Shown: positions 9,427 to 17,841 of the stretch, one piece after another
Layout of the letters: every line of letters starts with the position of its first letter
Numbering within the stretch: the stretch's first letter is position 1
Assembly: GCF_018343695.1 (NCBI RefSeq)
Contig: NZ_JAGYPJ010000001.1
Span: forward strand, 3,819,744 to 3,883,743
Length of the DNA: 64,000 nucleotides
Direction: 5' to 3'
Source: Lederbergia citrisecunda
GTDB lineage: Bacteria > Bacillota > Bacilli > Bacillales > Bacillaceae_C
Notes under the pieces: model-generated
The model's input: the letters and a program-made list of their open reading frames with translations, nothing else
The model's database searches: none
Told to the model about the DNA's origin: nothing
Made by a program: the position numbers and the translations under genes

Positions 9427-9453
9427 ATATCGGCATTTTTTACAAATTATGAA
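9427..9453 (-). promoter_or_regulatory. SigD-like promoter of the flagellin gene
   Basis: On the minus strand GCCGATAT, the exact SigD -10 consensus of B. subtilis, lies about 43 bases upstream of the flagellin ATG. The -35 position 15 bases further up reads TTCA, a two-of-four match to TAAA. The -10 match and the flagellin gene support each other. Confidence 0.6.
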
Positions 9454-9459
9454 GTAAAA

Positions 9460-9490
9460 AACCTGGAGAATATGCCTCTCCAGGTTTTTA
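9460..9490 (-). terminator. Terminator of the yxjG-type gene
   Basis: AACCTGGAGA and TCTCCAGGTT form a perfect 10-bp stem with a 7-base loop. Read on the minus strand it ends in a T-run and closes the riboswitch-controlled transcript, separating it from the flagellin gene. The overall symmetry would also allow plus-strand termination. Confidence 0.8.
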
Positions 9491-9500
9491 TTAGCAATGC

Positions 9501-10607
9501 TTATCCCCAAATTTCTTTTGCAATTTCAACGATATATTTCAATTTTTCCCATTGTTGTTCTTCAGTTAATTTATTTCCATGGTGTGTTGAGGCAAATCCA
9601 CATTGTGTGCTTAAACAAATCTGCTCTAATGGAATGTATTGGGATGCTTCTTTTATTCGGGCAATGACCGTATCCTGATCTTCTAACTCACCTTTTTTGG
9701 ATGTTAAAACACCTAGAACGACTTTTGCTCCTCCTCGAGGAATATATTCCAAAGCTTTGAAATCCCCTGAACGCTCATCATCATATTCTAGGAAGAACCC
9801 GTCCACTTTTTCCTTCGCTAATAAAGTTGGTGCAATTAGATCGTAGCTTCCGGAAAATGCCCAGTTGGATCGATAGTTTCCACGACATAGATGGGTTGTA
9901 ATATATAAGTCATCTGGTTTACCTTCCAATACGCCGTTTACGACACGGAGGGCTAAATCAATTAAATACTCCCTTGAAAAAGCTCCATCATGAAAAGGAA
10001 TATCTGGAGAGGAAAGTCCCGCAATATACACATCGTCTAATTGTAAATAACGAACTCCTGCATCATAAAAAGCCTTTATCGCATCACGATATGCTTGGAT
10101 GACATCATTTGCGTATTCTTCAATGTCAGGATAAATGTTTTCATTGCGGATTCCGATATTAAATAATTGGTTTGGGCTTGGAATCGTTTGTTTCGCAACC
10201 GCACGGCCACCGACAATTTCATTAAATTCAATAAAATCTTTTACATGCGGGTGATCAGGGTTGAACGAAATTTTTCCGATATTACGGATATTGTATCTTT
10301 CCGTTTCTTCATTGCCACTAAAAATATAGCCCACGTCAGGCACATATCCTTCGATTCCGTTCAAATGCTCAAGGAAATCGGTGTGCCAGAATCTACGTCT
10401 AAATTCTCCATCTGTTACTGCTTCTAACCCAACTTCAATTTGCTTATCGACAATTCGTTTAATTTCTTGTGTCTCTACTTCACGTAATTGGTCTGCTGTG
10501 ATGGTTCCTTCTTGAAAATCCTTTCTTGCCTGATGCAAGTTTTCCGGTCTTAATAAACTTCCTACTTGATCTGCTCTAAAAGGGGCTTTTACTAAAGTTT
10601 TTGTCAT
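9501..10607 (-). CDS. YxjG/YxjH-type cobalamin-independent methionine synthase-like protein
   Basis: 368 residues, related to the C-terminal catalytic half of MetE. Zinc-type ligands of that family are visible: histidine and cysteine in THLCRGN, a glutamate in FFLEYDDE, and the distal cysteine in STQCGFAS. VGSLLRP and LQLDD, typical of the MetE fold, are also present. Such short proteins transfer methyl groups to homocysteine, but the methyl donor is not settled by sequence. A SAM riboswitch with its terminator lies upstream, so methionine/SAM metabolism is well supported. AAAGGAG precedes the ATG, which overlaps a small upstream ORF by ATGA. Confidence 0.92.
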   Translation of the reverse strand: MTKTLVKAPFRADQVGSLLRPENLHQARKDFQEGTITADQLREVETQEIKRIVDKQIEVGLEAVTDGEFRRRFWHTDFLEHLNGIEGYVPDVGYIFSGNEETERYNIRNIGKISFNPDHPHVKDFIEFNEIVGGRAVAKQTIPSPNQLFNIGIRNENIYPDIEEYANDVIQAYRDAIKAFYDAGVRYLQLDDVYIAGLSSPDIPFHDGAFSREYLIDLALRVVNGVLEGKPDDLYITTHLCRGNYRSNWAFSGSYDLIAPTLLAKEKVDGFFLEYDDERSGDFKALEYIPRGGAKVVLGVLTSKKGELEDQDTVIARIKEASQYIPLEQICLSTQCGFASTHHGNKLTEEQQWEKLKYIVEIAKEIWG

Positions 10608-10663
10608 AGTTCATTTCTCCTTTTTATATAAAATGTAATACGATTAAACGAGTTAAGTCGCAA
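10604..10663 (-). CDS. Possible 19-residue ORF coupled to the yxjG-type gene
   Basis: Downstream of the riboswitch terminator, AAGGAGGTG (10672-10680, minus strand) is followed 8 bases later by TTG. This opens a 19-codon basic reading frame. Its stop TGA overlaps the ATG of the next gene as ATGA, the usual sign of translational coupling. A second ribosome binding site for the next gene lies inside it. No family is recognised. It could be a real small protein, a translation enhancer, or a chance frame behind a leftover ribosome binding site. Confidence 0.4.
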   Translation of the reverse strand: MRLNSFNRITFYIKRRNEL

Positions 10664-10734
10664 TTAGCGACCACCTCCTTGCCAATGTTGTCTCGAACCT
10701 TTTAACCGTCATGCTATTCAGCCTCCAGCCATAA

Positions 10735-10767
10735 TAAAAAGGACCTTCTAGAAAATAGAAGGTCCTT
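10735..10767 (-). terminator. Riboswitch-controlled terminator
   Basis: AAGGACCTTCTA and TAGAAGGTCCTT form a perfect 12-bp stem with a 5-base loop, followed on the minus strand by a T-run. It lies directly downstream of the S-box aptamer, so it is the expression platform. Confidence 0.92.
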
Positions 10768-10777
10768 ATAAAGAACA

Positions 10778-10886
10778 TCTTCTTATCTTCTAGGTTAAAA
10801 ACCTATTGGAATTAGCACCGGTGCCGTAAAGGTCGGTTGCTGAGACTTCATTGGGCCAAATCCCTCCATCTCTCTGGATAAGAACG
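10778..10886 (-). promoter_or_regulatory. SAM-I (S-box) riboswitch
   Basis: Read on the minus strand, CTTATCCAGAGAGATGGAGG, GGCCCAATGAAGTCTCAGCA and ACCGACC are the conserved S-box core. The outer P1 helix is made by TTCTTATC and GATAAGAA. Binding of S-adenosylmethionine is known to favour the terminator that follows. It controls the yxjG-type gene. Confidence 0.95.
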
Positions 10887-10920
10887 AACTATAAAATTTT
10901 TGAATTAGTTAATGTATCCT

Positions 10921-10949
10921 ACTCTAATACAGAAGAAGAAAAAGTGCAA
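10921..10949 (-). promoter_or_regulatory. Probable promoter of the riboswitch transcript
   Basis: On the minus strand TTGCAC and TAGAGT are separated by 17 bases, about 35 bases before the aptamer. The -35 match is good and the -10 match is four of six. Confidence 0.4.
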
Positions 10950-11042
10950 GGAAAAAAATAGAACTTTTATTATTTTCAAATATTAGATACAATGGGTATT
11001 AATACATAAGACTTTTTACCTATGAAGATAGGAGTGGGTATA

Positions 11043-12149
11043 GTGGAAAATGAAAGTGTTATTCGCACTGCATCTTTAGTTCGTGATATTGTAAATGCAC
11101 TTTGGATTATTGTGGGAATATATGTGATTGCCACAAGTATGGACGCATTTTTCACTAATAAAGATAAGTGGCTGTTTGTTCAATATGTGATTATCTATCC
11201 CGCTATCTTTATGATGATGACAATGGGGATACTCGAAATATGTATTAGAAAGATAAAAAATCATATCGAGTACATTGTGGTTTTAGGAATTAATATTTTG
11301 GCAAGCGTCATCATTTTTACGCTATATGAAAAGCCAATCCTTATTTTTCTTCTAGTTTTCCCTGTACTAGTTTCATTATATTTTTACAAACGAAAACTAT
11401 TAAAATTTGCTTGCATTACTGGAATCCTATCAGGTGTGCTTATTTATGTATTATCCGAACAAGTTCGTATGCATTTTCAACACTCGGATATGATTATTAT
11501 GATTGCTGTTGTACTTGGAATATCACTGTTAATTAGCAGTTTAATGAAGCATAGCCTTCGAATTTCGAATGAGCTATTAAAAACGACAAAGGAAAAACAA
11601 TATTTATTTTCACAAAACATCCATATGGAAAAGCTTACCCGCATGGACCCAGTCACTGAGCTTTATAACCATCGCTCCTTTCATGAGTATTTAGAGACAT
11701 TATTGAGAATAGATACAATCGACCAATTGGATATGCATATTGCTGTTTTGGATATCGATAATTTTAAAAAAATTAATGATACATATGGCCATCAAATGGG
11801 GGATTTGGTCATTGTGGAAGTAGCAAAACAAATTAAATCTTTTATGGAAAACGATGATTTTGCTTTTCGTTACGGCGGGGAGGAATTTGCCGTCATTAAT
11901 ATCGGCTTATCGACCGAGGAGTTTTTAGAAAAAATGGAAAACATTCGATTAGGAATATCTAAGGTATGCATGAAGGAATTAGAGGACCATTGTGTAACCG
12001 TCAGTATAGGGCTGCAAAAATTATTGCCGGGAATGAGCAAGGATCTCTTATTTAATGGAGCAGATACTTCTCTTTACATTGCCAAAAAATCGGGGAAAAA
12101 CAAAGTAATCGTGAATTCAGTAGAACGAGCGCCGGAGGGAGCTATTTAA
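11043..12149 (+). CDS. Membrane-bound diguanylate cyclase (GGDEF domain)
   Basis: 368 residues from the GTG at 11043, which has AGGAG 8 bases upstream. An ATG at 11022 has no such site. Six or so membrane helices fill about residues 15-175, resembling a small sensory membrane domain. A GGDEF domain follows (about 205-360). The active loop reads GGEEF (FRYGGEEFAVI), which is catalytically competent in this family, and LDIDNFKKINDTYGH carries the metal and GTP-binding residues. The allosteric RxxD site is not present before the loop. The protein should make c-di-GMP. The signal sensed is unknown. Confidence 0.9.
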   Translation: MENESVIRTASLVRDIVNALWIIVGIYVIATSMDAFFTNKDKWLFVQYVIIYPAIFMMMTMGILEICIRKIKNHIEYIVVLGINILASVIIFTLYEKPILIFLLVFPVLVSLYFYKRKLLKFACITGILSGVLIYVLSEQVRMHFQHSDMIIMIAVVLGISLLISSLMKHSLRISNELLKTTKEKQYLFSQNIHMEKLTRMDPVTELYNHRSFHEYLETLLRIDTIDQLDMHIAVLDIDNFKKINDTYGHQMGDLVIVEVAKQIKSFMENDDFAFRYGGEEFAVINIGLSTEEFLEKMENIRLGISKVCMKELEDHCVTVSIGLQKLLPGMSKDLLFNGADTSLYIAKKSGKNKVIVNSVERAPEGAI

Positions 12150-12343
12150 AAAGATTTGAAAAAAGTGTTTAAGATGATAAATATAAAAATGCTAGAGGCT
12201 AAGAAGATTGCATCTAATGTCTTTCTAGATTCTTTCTTTTGTCGCATTTTTTCTTTATAATCTAATCTCTTAATAACCTCCTAGAAGTAAGAAGAAGTAT
12301 AATACTATTTCTATAATTTATGAAAAAAACCTTTAAGCACTGC

Positions 12344-12380
12344 AAAAACGCCAAGGGGAGATGTCCCTCTTGGCGTTTAG
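12344..12380 (-). terminator. Terminator of the ECF-sigma/ABC operon
   Basis: AAACGCCAAG and CTTGGCGTTT form a long stem around an AGATGT loop, located right after the stop of the last permease gene. It has T-rich flanks on the minus strand and is partly symmetric. Confidence 0.8.
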
Positions 12381-12381
12381 C

Positions 12382-13521
12382 TTATAATACGATATCTAGT
12401 TTCTTTTCCCTATTCCATATAAATACGACGGAGCCAATTACGATTCCAATCAATGCAATATAACAAGCCGGGACAAGCCATATAGGAAGCCACATGCTGA
12501 TGATGAGATTAAGCAAATAGCGTATACCGAAAATGAGCAGCGCTAATATGATGGGTACTTGTATACCAATAAGTGCAATAAAGCTTGGAACAATATTGGA
12601 AATGCCCATGGACACCAAAGTTAATAGGAATCCCAACACATAAATGGCGAGAGTTGAAAGCAGGATATATTGGAAAAACGTTAGGTTATACCAAGAGCCC
12701 CCGCCTATAAACGAGTTAAGAGGGACTTCGAAAAAAATCGAAGGGTTGTTTAATGAGTAAATACTTAAATAGATGGCAAGCAACCCAGTCATGACAATAA
12801 ATGCAGAAATGAGCCCAGCAGCAAGCTTCCTCATAAAAATAGATCGTCCAATTTTAGACGTGTATTGTAAATCAACTAGATTTCTTGTTCGATCACTAAG
12901 AAAAATAGGGGAGATAACAAGTACAACGCTAATTAAAACGGCAATCGCAATATTCGTAATAATATCTTTAAAATTCATTAAGGAAACTTCCGGGTATAGA
13001 TCAAATTGTCCAGTTCGTTTTAACGTAATTAAATGTTTTTGTCCGATGGAATCAGCTCTGTTTATTTCATTATTAATAATCATTTCTTGGTCTTGATGGA
13101 ATTCTAGTAATCTTTCCCGCTCTTGGAGTTCCCAGAACAAATCAACCTCTTCTCCAAAGATGACTTTCTCACGAAGTTTCATTTGAACTTCGTTGCTACG
13201 GTCCATATTTTCAAATTCCTCGTATGATTGAACGCCAACCTTTTTAAAATCCTCTCTACTCTGAAAGAATTCATCTGCTTTCCGTACTTCTTCTTCGTAT
13301 TTCTTTCTAAAATTAGCTTTTTCAGATTCATCCATTTCGGGTCCGTAGTTTTTAACCATTTCCGCACCAATGCGATAAGAATCTAAGGCTGGCCTCCCAT
13401 TCGGGAAATGTTTAATATTAAAATCAATTAGAAAATAATATAAAATCAAATTAACAAAAGCTAAAACGAGGAGTATTTTCCAGTTTAATATTTTTCGAAT
13501 TTCTAGTAATAAGATCTGCAT
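12382..13521 (-). CDS. ABC transporter permease, second of two
   Basis: 379 residues from the ATG at 13521, which follows AAGGGG. The architecture is one membrane helix at about residues 13-30, then a soluble, charged, glutamate-rich extracytoplasmic segment (about 40-170), then five helices. This is typical of ABC-2 exporter permeases with a large external loop. It lies 11 bases downstream of the other permease. Together with the ATPase it should form a heterodimeric exporter. The substrate is unknown, and such operons are often linked to peptide or lantibiotic export and immunity. Confidence 0.8.
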   Translation of the reverse strand: MQILLLEIRKILNWKILLVLAFVNLILYYFLIDFNIKHFPNGRPALDSYRIGAEMVKNYGPEMDESEKANFRKKYEEEVRKADEFFQSREDFKKVGVQSYEEFENMDRSNEVQMKLREKVIFGEEVDLFWELQERERLLEFHQDQEMIINNEINRADSIGQKHLITLKRTGQFDLYPEVSLMNFKDIITNIAIAVLISVVLVISPIFLSDRTRNLVDLQYTSKIGRSIFMRKLAAGLISAFIVMTGLLAIYLSIYSLNNPSIFFEVPLNSFIGGGSWYNLTFFQYILLSTLAIYVLGFLLTLVSMGISNIVPSFIALIGIQVPIILALLIFGIRYLLNLIISMWLPIWLVPACYIALIGIVIGSVVFIWNREKKLDIVL

Positions 13522-13532
13522 ATCATTTCCCC

Positions 13533-14804
13533 TTAAGAGATATCTTGTTTCGCGAATTTTTTCAAAGATACGTAACAAAAAATGATGAAAATCGCTGTCC
13601 ATGCTGCAACGGTGCTTACTTCATAGTATTTAAACATCGTGAGCCCACCAGTCCCCATCCACCATTGATGAGGATTTAATACGAGACTGGATAAATTAAA
13701 TCCCGCGAATAATTTTAACTGTAAAGAGCCTGGTATAAAGGCTGGTAAAATAAACAAAGCAATAAAAATAACAGCAAATAAGATAAATGTAAAATAGCTG
13801 TTCTTCAGCATGACGGATAAACTAAAAGTAAAAGTTGAAAACAATAGCATGCAAACATAAGAAACGATAATTGCTAAAAGCAGATAGGTCAAAAAGGAGA
13901 AATTCCACCAAGATATGTACGGGAAATTGTACTCCCAATTGAATCCACTGCTAATCGCCGTTTTCCATAAATAAGAATAATCAAACACGAAAAAATACGA
14001 ACCAAGTGTCACGAAGAGCAAGAAAATCGTTATGATGGAGGTCACGCTTAAGGACGCAATTAGTTTATCAATCATGAGCTTCCTACCTCTACGTGCTGTA
14101 TAGGTTACAAGTTGGGTTCGATTTTCAAATTCGAAATTCGTAATCAAGGCAGTCGAAAGTACGATTAAAATCATCGCTTCAATCAAGACGGTTATTAATA
14201 AAGTGCGAAATAATAGGCTATGCATGGCGTATGGCTTACCCGCAAAAAACCAGTGCATGTATTCCCTGTTCTTTTTCAATTCTTCAAAACGAGTTGAAAA
14301 CTTTATGTATTCATTCCTAAGCGTTTCGGCAGCAGTACCACTCAGTCGATAACCATTTATTGCTTTTTCGCCCATCATATTTATAATAAATTCTGCATAA
14401 GTCGGATCTAGTGACTTTGCCATACCAACATACATTTCTTTCAAGTGCAGCTCGTAAAAAGATTGAAGCTCTTTTGATGTAAATAGATCTTGATTCTCAT
14501 AGCTTAATTGAGCAAAAAAGTCTGAAGCATGCTCAAATGTTTGCCCGGATTTTTTTTGAGTAACGGAATTCAAATGGGACAATCCCGGCTGCAAATCATC
14601 TTCCAGCTTTAAAAGAGATTCATCCGTAATCTTTGTTCCATATTTTTTAGCAATTTGATTAACAACGCCCAATTCCTCTTTAAAATCAGAAGAATCATAT
14701 ACTAAAAAGACATTCCAAGCGGAAAATAAAAGTAATAATGAAAGTATGATTGGTGAGGCGAGCGCTTTTTTACTTTCCAAAAAAATAATTCTCATGATGC
14801 TCAC
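13533..14804 (-). CDS. ABC transporter permease, first of two
   Basis: 423 residues. One N-terminal helix (about 14-35), a soluble external region (about 36-190), then five to six membrane helices, the same plan as its neighbour but with little residue identity. It starts with GTG at 14804 overlapping the ATPase stop (GTGA), so it is translationally coupled. An internal ATG three codons later is an alternative. ABC-2 type export permease by architecture. Partner of the ATPase encoded just upstream. Confidence 0.82.
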   Translation of the reverse strand: MSIMRIIFLESKKALASPIILSLLLLFSAWNVFLVYDSSDFKEELGVVNQIAKKYGTKITDESLLKLEDDLQPGLSHLNSVTQKKSGQTFEHASDFFAQLSYENQDLFTSKELQSFYELHLKEMYVGMAKSLDPTYAEFIINMMGEKAINGYRLSGTAAETLRNEYIKFSTRFEELKKNREYMHWFFAGKPYAMHSLLFRTLLITVLIEAMILIVLSTALITNFEFENRTQLVTYTARRGRKLMIDKLIASLSVTSIITIFLLFVTLGSYFFVFDYSYLWKTAISSGFNWEYNFPYISWWNFSFLTYLLLAIIVSYVCMLLFSTFTFSLSVMLKNSYFTFILFAVIFIALFILPAFIPGSLQLKLFAGFNLSSLVLNPHQWWMGTGGLTMFKYYEVSTVAAWTAIFIIFCYVSLKKFAKQDIS

Positions 14805-15676
14805 ACTTCCACTTGCAAATCATCGCGATATTCATATAAAAAGACATCTTCCAAATGTGGAATTACCGGCACCCAATCCTTGTCCATTTCACCTTTATGA
14901 ACAAAGCGCACTAACACATTTCCGCGTTCTTGTTTTTCACCAATAAGAGCATATTTTTTTCGAAAGGCCTCCAATTCATCATTCGAGATGGCTGTTTCAT
15001 AAATGAACCCATCCAGCGTATCGCAAATAGATTGGACAGTGTCTTTAAACAGAAGCTCCTGATTTTTTATCATAATTACTTGATTAGCAATTGATTCAAT
15101 ATCCGAAACGATATGGGTAGAAATGATGATCAGACGGTCTCGAGATAATCCGGTCAGAAGCTGACGGAATCGCGCCCGTTCTTTCGGATCGAGGCCAGCT
15201 GTCGGCTCATCCAGAATCAATATTTTCGGGTCATTTAATAGTGCCTGGGCGATGCCAACCCGCTGAATCATCCCACCGGAAAACTTCCTCATTTTTTTAT
15301 TGGCGACATCACTGAGCGCCACTTTTTCGAGTAGCTCATGAATGATAGGAAGTGCCGCTTTTTTATCAATCCCTTTTAGAGCGGCAAGATACAATAAATA
15401 CTGTTTCGGTGAGTAGTGCTTATAAAAGCCGAAGTTTTGCGGCAAATAACCAAGGATATCGCGATAATCCTCATTGAGGTCGACAATATTTGTTCCGTTA
15501 TAAAGGATTTCTCCTTTTGTTGGGGAAATGAGCGTTACGAGCATTTTAATCAATGTCGTTTTCCCGGCACCGTTTGGAGCAAGAAGCCCATAAATTCCTC
15601 TATCAAATTCAAGATTAATTTGTTTTAAAGCAGTAAAATCTCCATATTGTTTACTAACATCTTTTACGACCAACAT
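14801..15676 (-). CDS. ABC transporter ATP-binding protein
   Basis: 291 residues. Walker A is APNGAGKTT (about residues 34-42), with a leucine-alanine before it where a glycine-proline is more usual. The Q-loop is YLPQNFG, the signature is FSGGM (not LSGGQ), Walker B is ILILDEPTAGLD, and the switch histidine lies in STHIV. An 80-residue C-terminal extension follows, as in exporter-type ATPases. GGAGGGAG precedes the ATG. It powers the two-permease exporter encoded downstream in the same operon. Confidence 0.93.
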   Translation of the reverse strand: MLVVKDVSKQYGDFTALKQINLEFDRGIYGLLAPNGAGKTTLIKMLVTLISPTKGEILYNGTNIVDLNEDYRDILGYLPQNFGFYKHYSPKQYLLYLAALKGIDKKAALPIIHELLEKVALSDVANKKMRKFSGGMIQRVGIAQALLNDPKILILDEPTAGLDPKERARFRQLLTGLSRDRLIIISTHIVSDIESIANQVIMIKNQELLFKDTVQSICDTLDGFIYETAISNDELEAFRKKYALIGEKQERGNVLVRFVHKGEMDKDWVPVIPHLEDVFLYEYRDDLQVEV

Positions 15677-15677
15677 A

Positions 15678-16439
15678 TTAAAAAACTCCCTCCGCTGGCT
15701 TCATTCGGACCAGCTTGCTTAAGTAAAGAAGATACAAAATTAGGCTGCTAGCAAGGACGATTCCATAGACAATAATCGGAATGGTCATCAAAAAATGAAT
15801 ATAAGCTTTATTGTTTAATAAACTTATGAGGATATTGAATCCAATCCAACCTCCTCCAACCTTAAGGGCAGCAAACCCAGAACGGCCCTTCATGAAAACC
15901 GTTAGAAAAATAACCGAAAACAAGAATAGAGCCGTTGTTGAAATCATAAACGCTCTGAAAAATTGTAGCGTGTCAAACATAGAAACAAGTGAAACGATGC
16001 TTACAGTGTTCACGATGATGGATATTACACTGAAATTGAACATCCGAAAGGCTGCCACTTGATACAGGTTATATTTTGCAACCATCTCTACTTCGAAGGT
16101 TGCACTATGCTTTTTATAGAAAAGGTCATAAAGTGAAAGTGCCATAAAAAGGAGCGGCGAGATCAAAAAGACAAATCCATACACATCTTTTTCATTAACA
16201 TTTGATGGCTCGGTAATCGTAAGGAATAAAAAAACTAAGACAGCCAGAGCGGATAATGTAATCAAAATTCCATCCCGCGGATTTATAAAAAGATATCGAA
16301 ATCCGATTTCTTTATATAAATTCAGTAGAAAAGAAGGGAAAGATTCGTTTCTTTTCACTCCAGCTCTGACAATCGTGTTTATTTCTTTTTGAATGATTTC
16401 ATCATCAGGCATAGGAATATGGAATTTTTCTTTATTCAT
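15678..16439 (-). CDS. Membrane protein, probable anti-sigma/partner in the ECF operon
   Basis: 253 residues from the ATG at 16439, which overlaps the end of the sigma gene by 8 bases. About 65 N-terminal cytoplasmic residues with DDEIIQKEINTIVRAG are followed by six membrane helices. I see no zinc anti-sigma motif. Its position directly after an ECF sigma gene and its cytoplasmic N-terminus make an anti-sigma role plausible, but it could equally be part of the transporter. A better ribosome binding site was not found for the longer upstream start. Confidence 0.7.
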   Translation of the reverse strand: MNKEKFHIPMPDDEIIQKEINTIVRAGVKRNESFPSFLLNLYKEIGFRYLFINPRDGILITLSALAVLVFLFLTITEPSNVNEKDVYGFVFLISPLLFMALSLYDLFYKKHSATFEVEMVAKYNLYQVAAFRMFNFSVISIIVNTVSIVSLVSMFDTLQFFRAFMISTTALFLFSVIFLTVFMKGRSGFAALKVGGGWIGFNILISLLNNKAYIHFLMTIPIIVYGIVLASSLILYLLYLSKLVRMKPAEGVF

Positions 16440-16989
16440 GATGATGCACCTGCATTTCCTTTTTAATGAGTTTGATTGCTGCATAATACCTTGTTTTTAC
16501 TGTTGAAAGTGGAGCTTGTACCATTTCAGCAATTTCCTGAAGTGTATACTCCCCAAATAGCCTTAGGCGGACAATTTGCTGTGAACTTGTCTCTAATTCG
16601 TTAATAATAGAGGTAATTTGTTCAACGTCCTCTTTGTATTCAAAGGAGATCGTCATATCCTCGGATCCTTCAAAATCGAGTCCCTCTATTGAATCTGTAA
16701 GTTTCCGATATTGATAGTTTTTTGAACGGAAGTAATCAACTAGTCGATTAGATGCGATTTTGTAAAGCCAAGTCCTAAAAGAAGCTTTTTTTTCATCGAA
16801 TTGTCCAATTGACTTCAATACACTGATGAAAATTTCCTGAGTTAAATCAAGAGATAGGTCAGAATCAATCGTCTGCTTATATACAAATGCATACATTTCC
16901 CGATAGTATTTAGAGATCAGTTCATTGGCGGCTTCATGGCTTCCATTTTTCTTTATTTTCTTAATCCAGCGCTGTTCTTGTTTCATCAT
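16432..16989 (-). CDS. ECF-type RNA polymerase sigma factor
   Basis: 185 residues. The region 2 segment (about 18-85, LDLTQEIFISVLKSIGQF and SFRTWLYKIASNRLVDYFR) and the region 4 helix-turn-helix (about 125-178, YTLQEIAEMVQAPLSTVKTRYYAAI) are clear. It heads an operon with a membrane protein, one ABC ATPase and two permeases, comparable in design to the sigY operon of B. subtilis but not obviously the same. The gene probably controls its own operon (see the promoter at 17011). The inducing signal is unknown. Confidence 0.92.
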   Translation of the reverse strand: MMKQEQRWIKKIKKNGSHEAANELISKYYREMYAFVYKQTIDSDLSLDLTQEIFISVLKSIGQFDEKKASFRTWLYKIASNRLVDYFRSKNYQYRKLTDSIEGLDFEGSEDMTISFEYKEDVEQITSIINELETSSQQIVRLRLFGEYTLQEIAEMVQAPLSTVKTRYYAAIKLIKKEMQVHHHE

Positions 16990-17010
16990 CTCACTGCCTT
17001 CTAACCATAT

Positions 17011-17037
17011 ATTCGTAAGCAGGGGAAAAAAAGTTTT
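17011..17037 (-). promoter_or_regulatory. Candidate ECF autoregulatory promoter
   Basis: On the minus strand AAAAC and CGAATA are separated by 17 bases, about 25 bases upstream of the sigma gene. The AAC-type -35 and CG-containing -10 fit ECF promoters in general, and autoregulation is common for the class. Only inferred from position and form. Confidence 0.4.
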
Positions 17038-17187
17038 AATAAAATCAAATAAATATTATCTTACTAATGTTTAAAAACAAAAGCACATAAAAAAGAAATT
17101 GTAAACTTGGGATTAAATGTTAAAATTTATATAGTGTAAAAATTGGGGAATATTCATTGAGTTAAGTCTGTTTAAGGGGGATGGAAA

Positions 17188-17796
17188 ATGAAGAATATTA
17201 AAGGGATATCAATCAAAATCGTTGTCGTACTACTAATCATTTCTTTGTTTTATAATTTAAAACTTATGAAAAGTACGAGAGAATTGAAAAATGAACTATA
17301 CTTAACGAACAGAACTGTACTACAAGGAGATTTTACTTCCCTGTTAAAAACGATGAATAGATCCATTTCAAATAATAAAATATATATAGGAGAAAAGGGA
17401 ATTGTAAAAGATTATTATGAAAGAGACTTGAGGGAAATATCTAGTACCTTACTAGATTTATCTCGTTTTCGTAGTTCAGCCTATTCTATTGACGCTTCAC
17501 CTTTGCGAGATATATTAAATTCTTACACTGAATTTTTGGATTCATTACATAAGCGACAAGAAAAAAATCAAAATGATTCAGAACAATATATTGATTTAAA
17601 TTCAAATGATTTAGAGGGAATTACTATAATAAAAGAAACAATGGAGGATCTTTTAAATATAATAAATAGTGATCAGGGAAATAAAGATAGATGGATTAAT
17701 ATATTGCAGGAATTCACGAATTACACCAAATCCAAGGAATTTGAAGAAAAACGATTAAAAATCGAGGAATTAAATAAAGCGTTGACCCAAGATTAA
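17188..17796 (+). CDS. Membrane-anchored protein of unknown function
   Basis: 202 residues. One N-terminal membrane helix or uncleaved signal (about 8-25), then a hydrophilic, largely helical and lysine/glutamate-rich outer part with a probable coiled-coil start (about 28-45). No conserved domain recognised. AAGGGGGA lies 7 bases before the ATG, and a strong terminator follows, so it looks like a one-gene unit. It is divergent from the ECF operon and could be one of its targets, but nothing in the sequence proves that. Confidence 0.65.
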   Translation: MKNIKGISIKIVVVLLIISLFYNLKLMKSTRELKNELYLTNRTVLQGDFTSLLKTMNRSISNNKIYIGEKGIVKDYYERDLREISSTLLDLSRFRSSAYSIDASPLRDILNSYTEFLDSLHKRQEKNQNDSEQYIDLNSNDLEGITIIKETMEDLLNIINSDQGNKDRWINILQEFTNYTKSKEFEEKRLKIEELNKALTQD

Positions 17797-17806
17797 AAAA
17801 CTAACA

Positions 17807-17841
17807 AAAGTGCCAGACTTCTTATGGCACTTTTGCTTTTT
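17807..17841. terminator. Bidirectional terminator
   Basis: CAAAAGTGCCA and TGGCACTTTTG pair around a short loop between two convergent genes, with T-rich sequence on both sides. It serves the gene ending at 17796 and the SDR gene ending at 17840. Confidence 0.85.
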
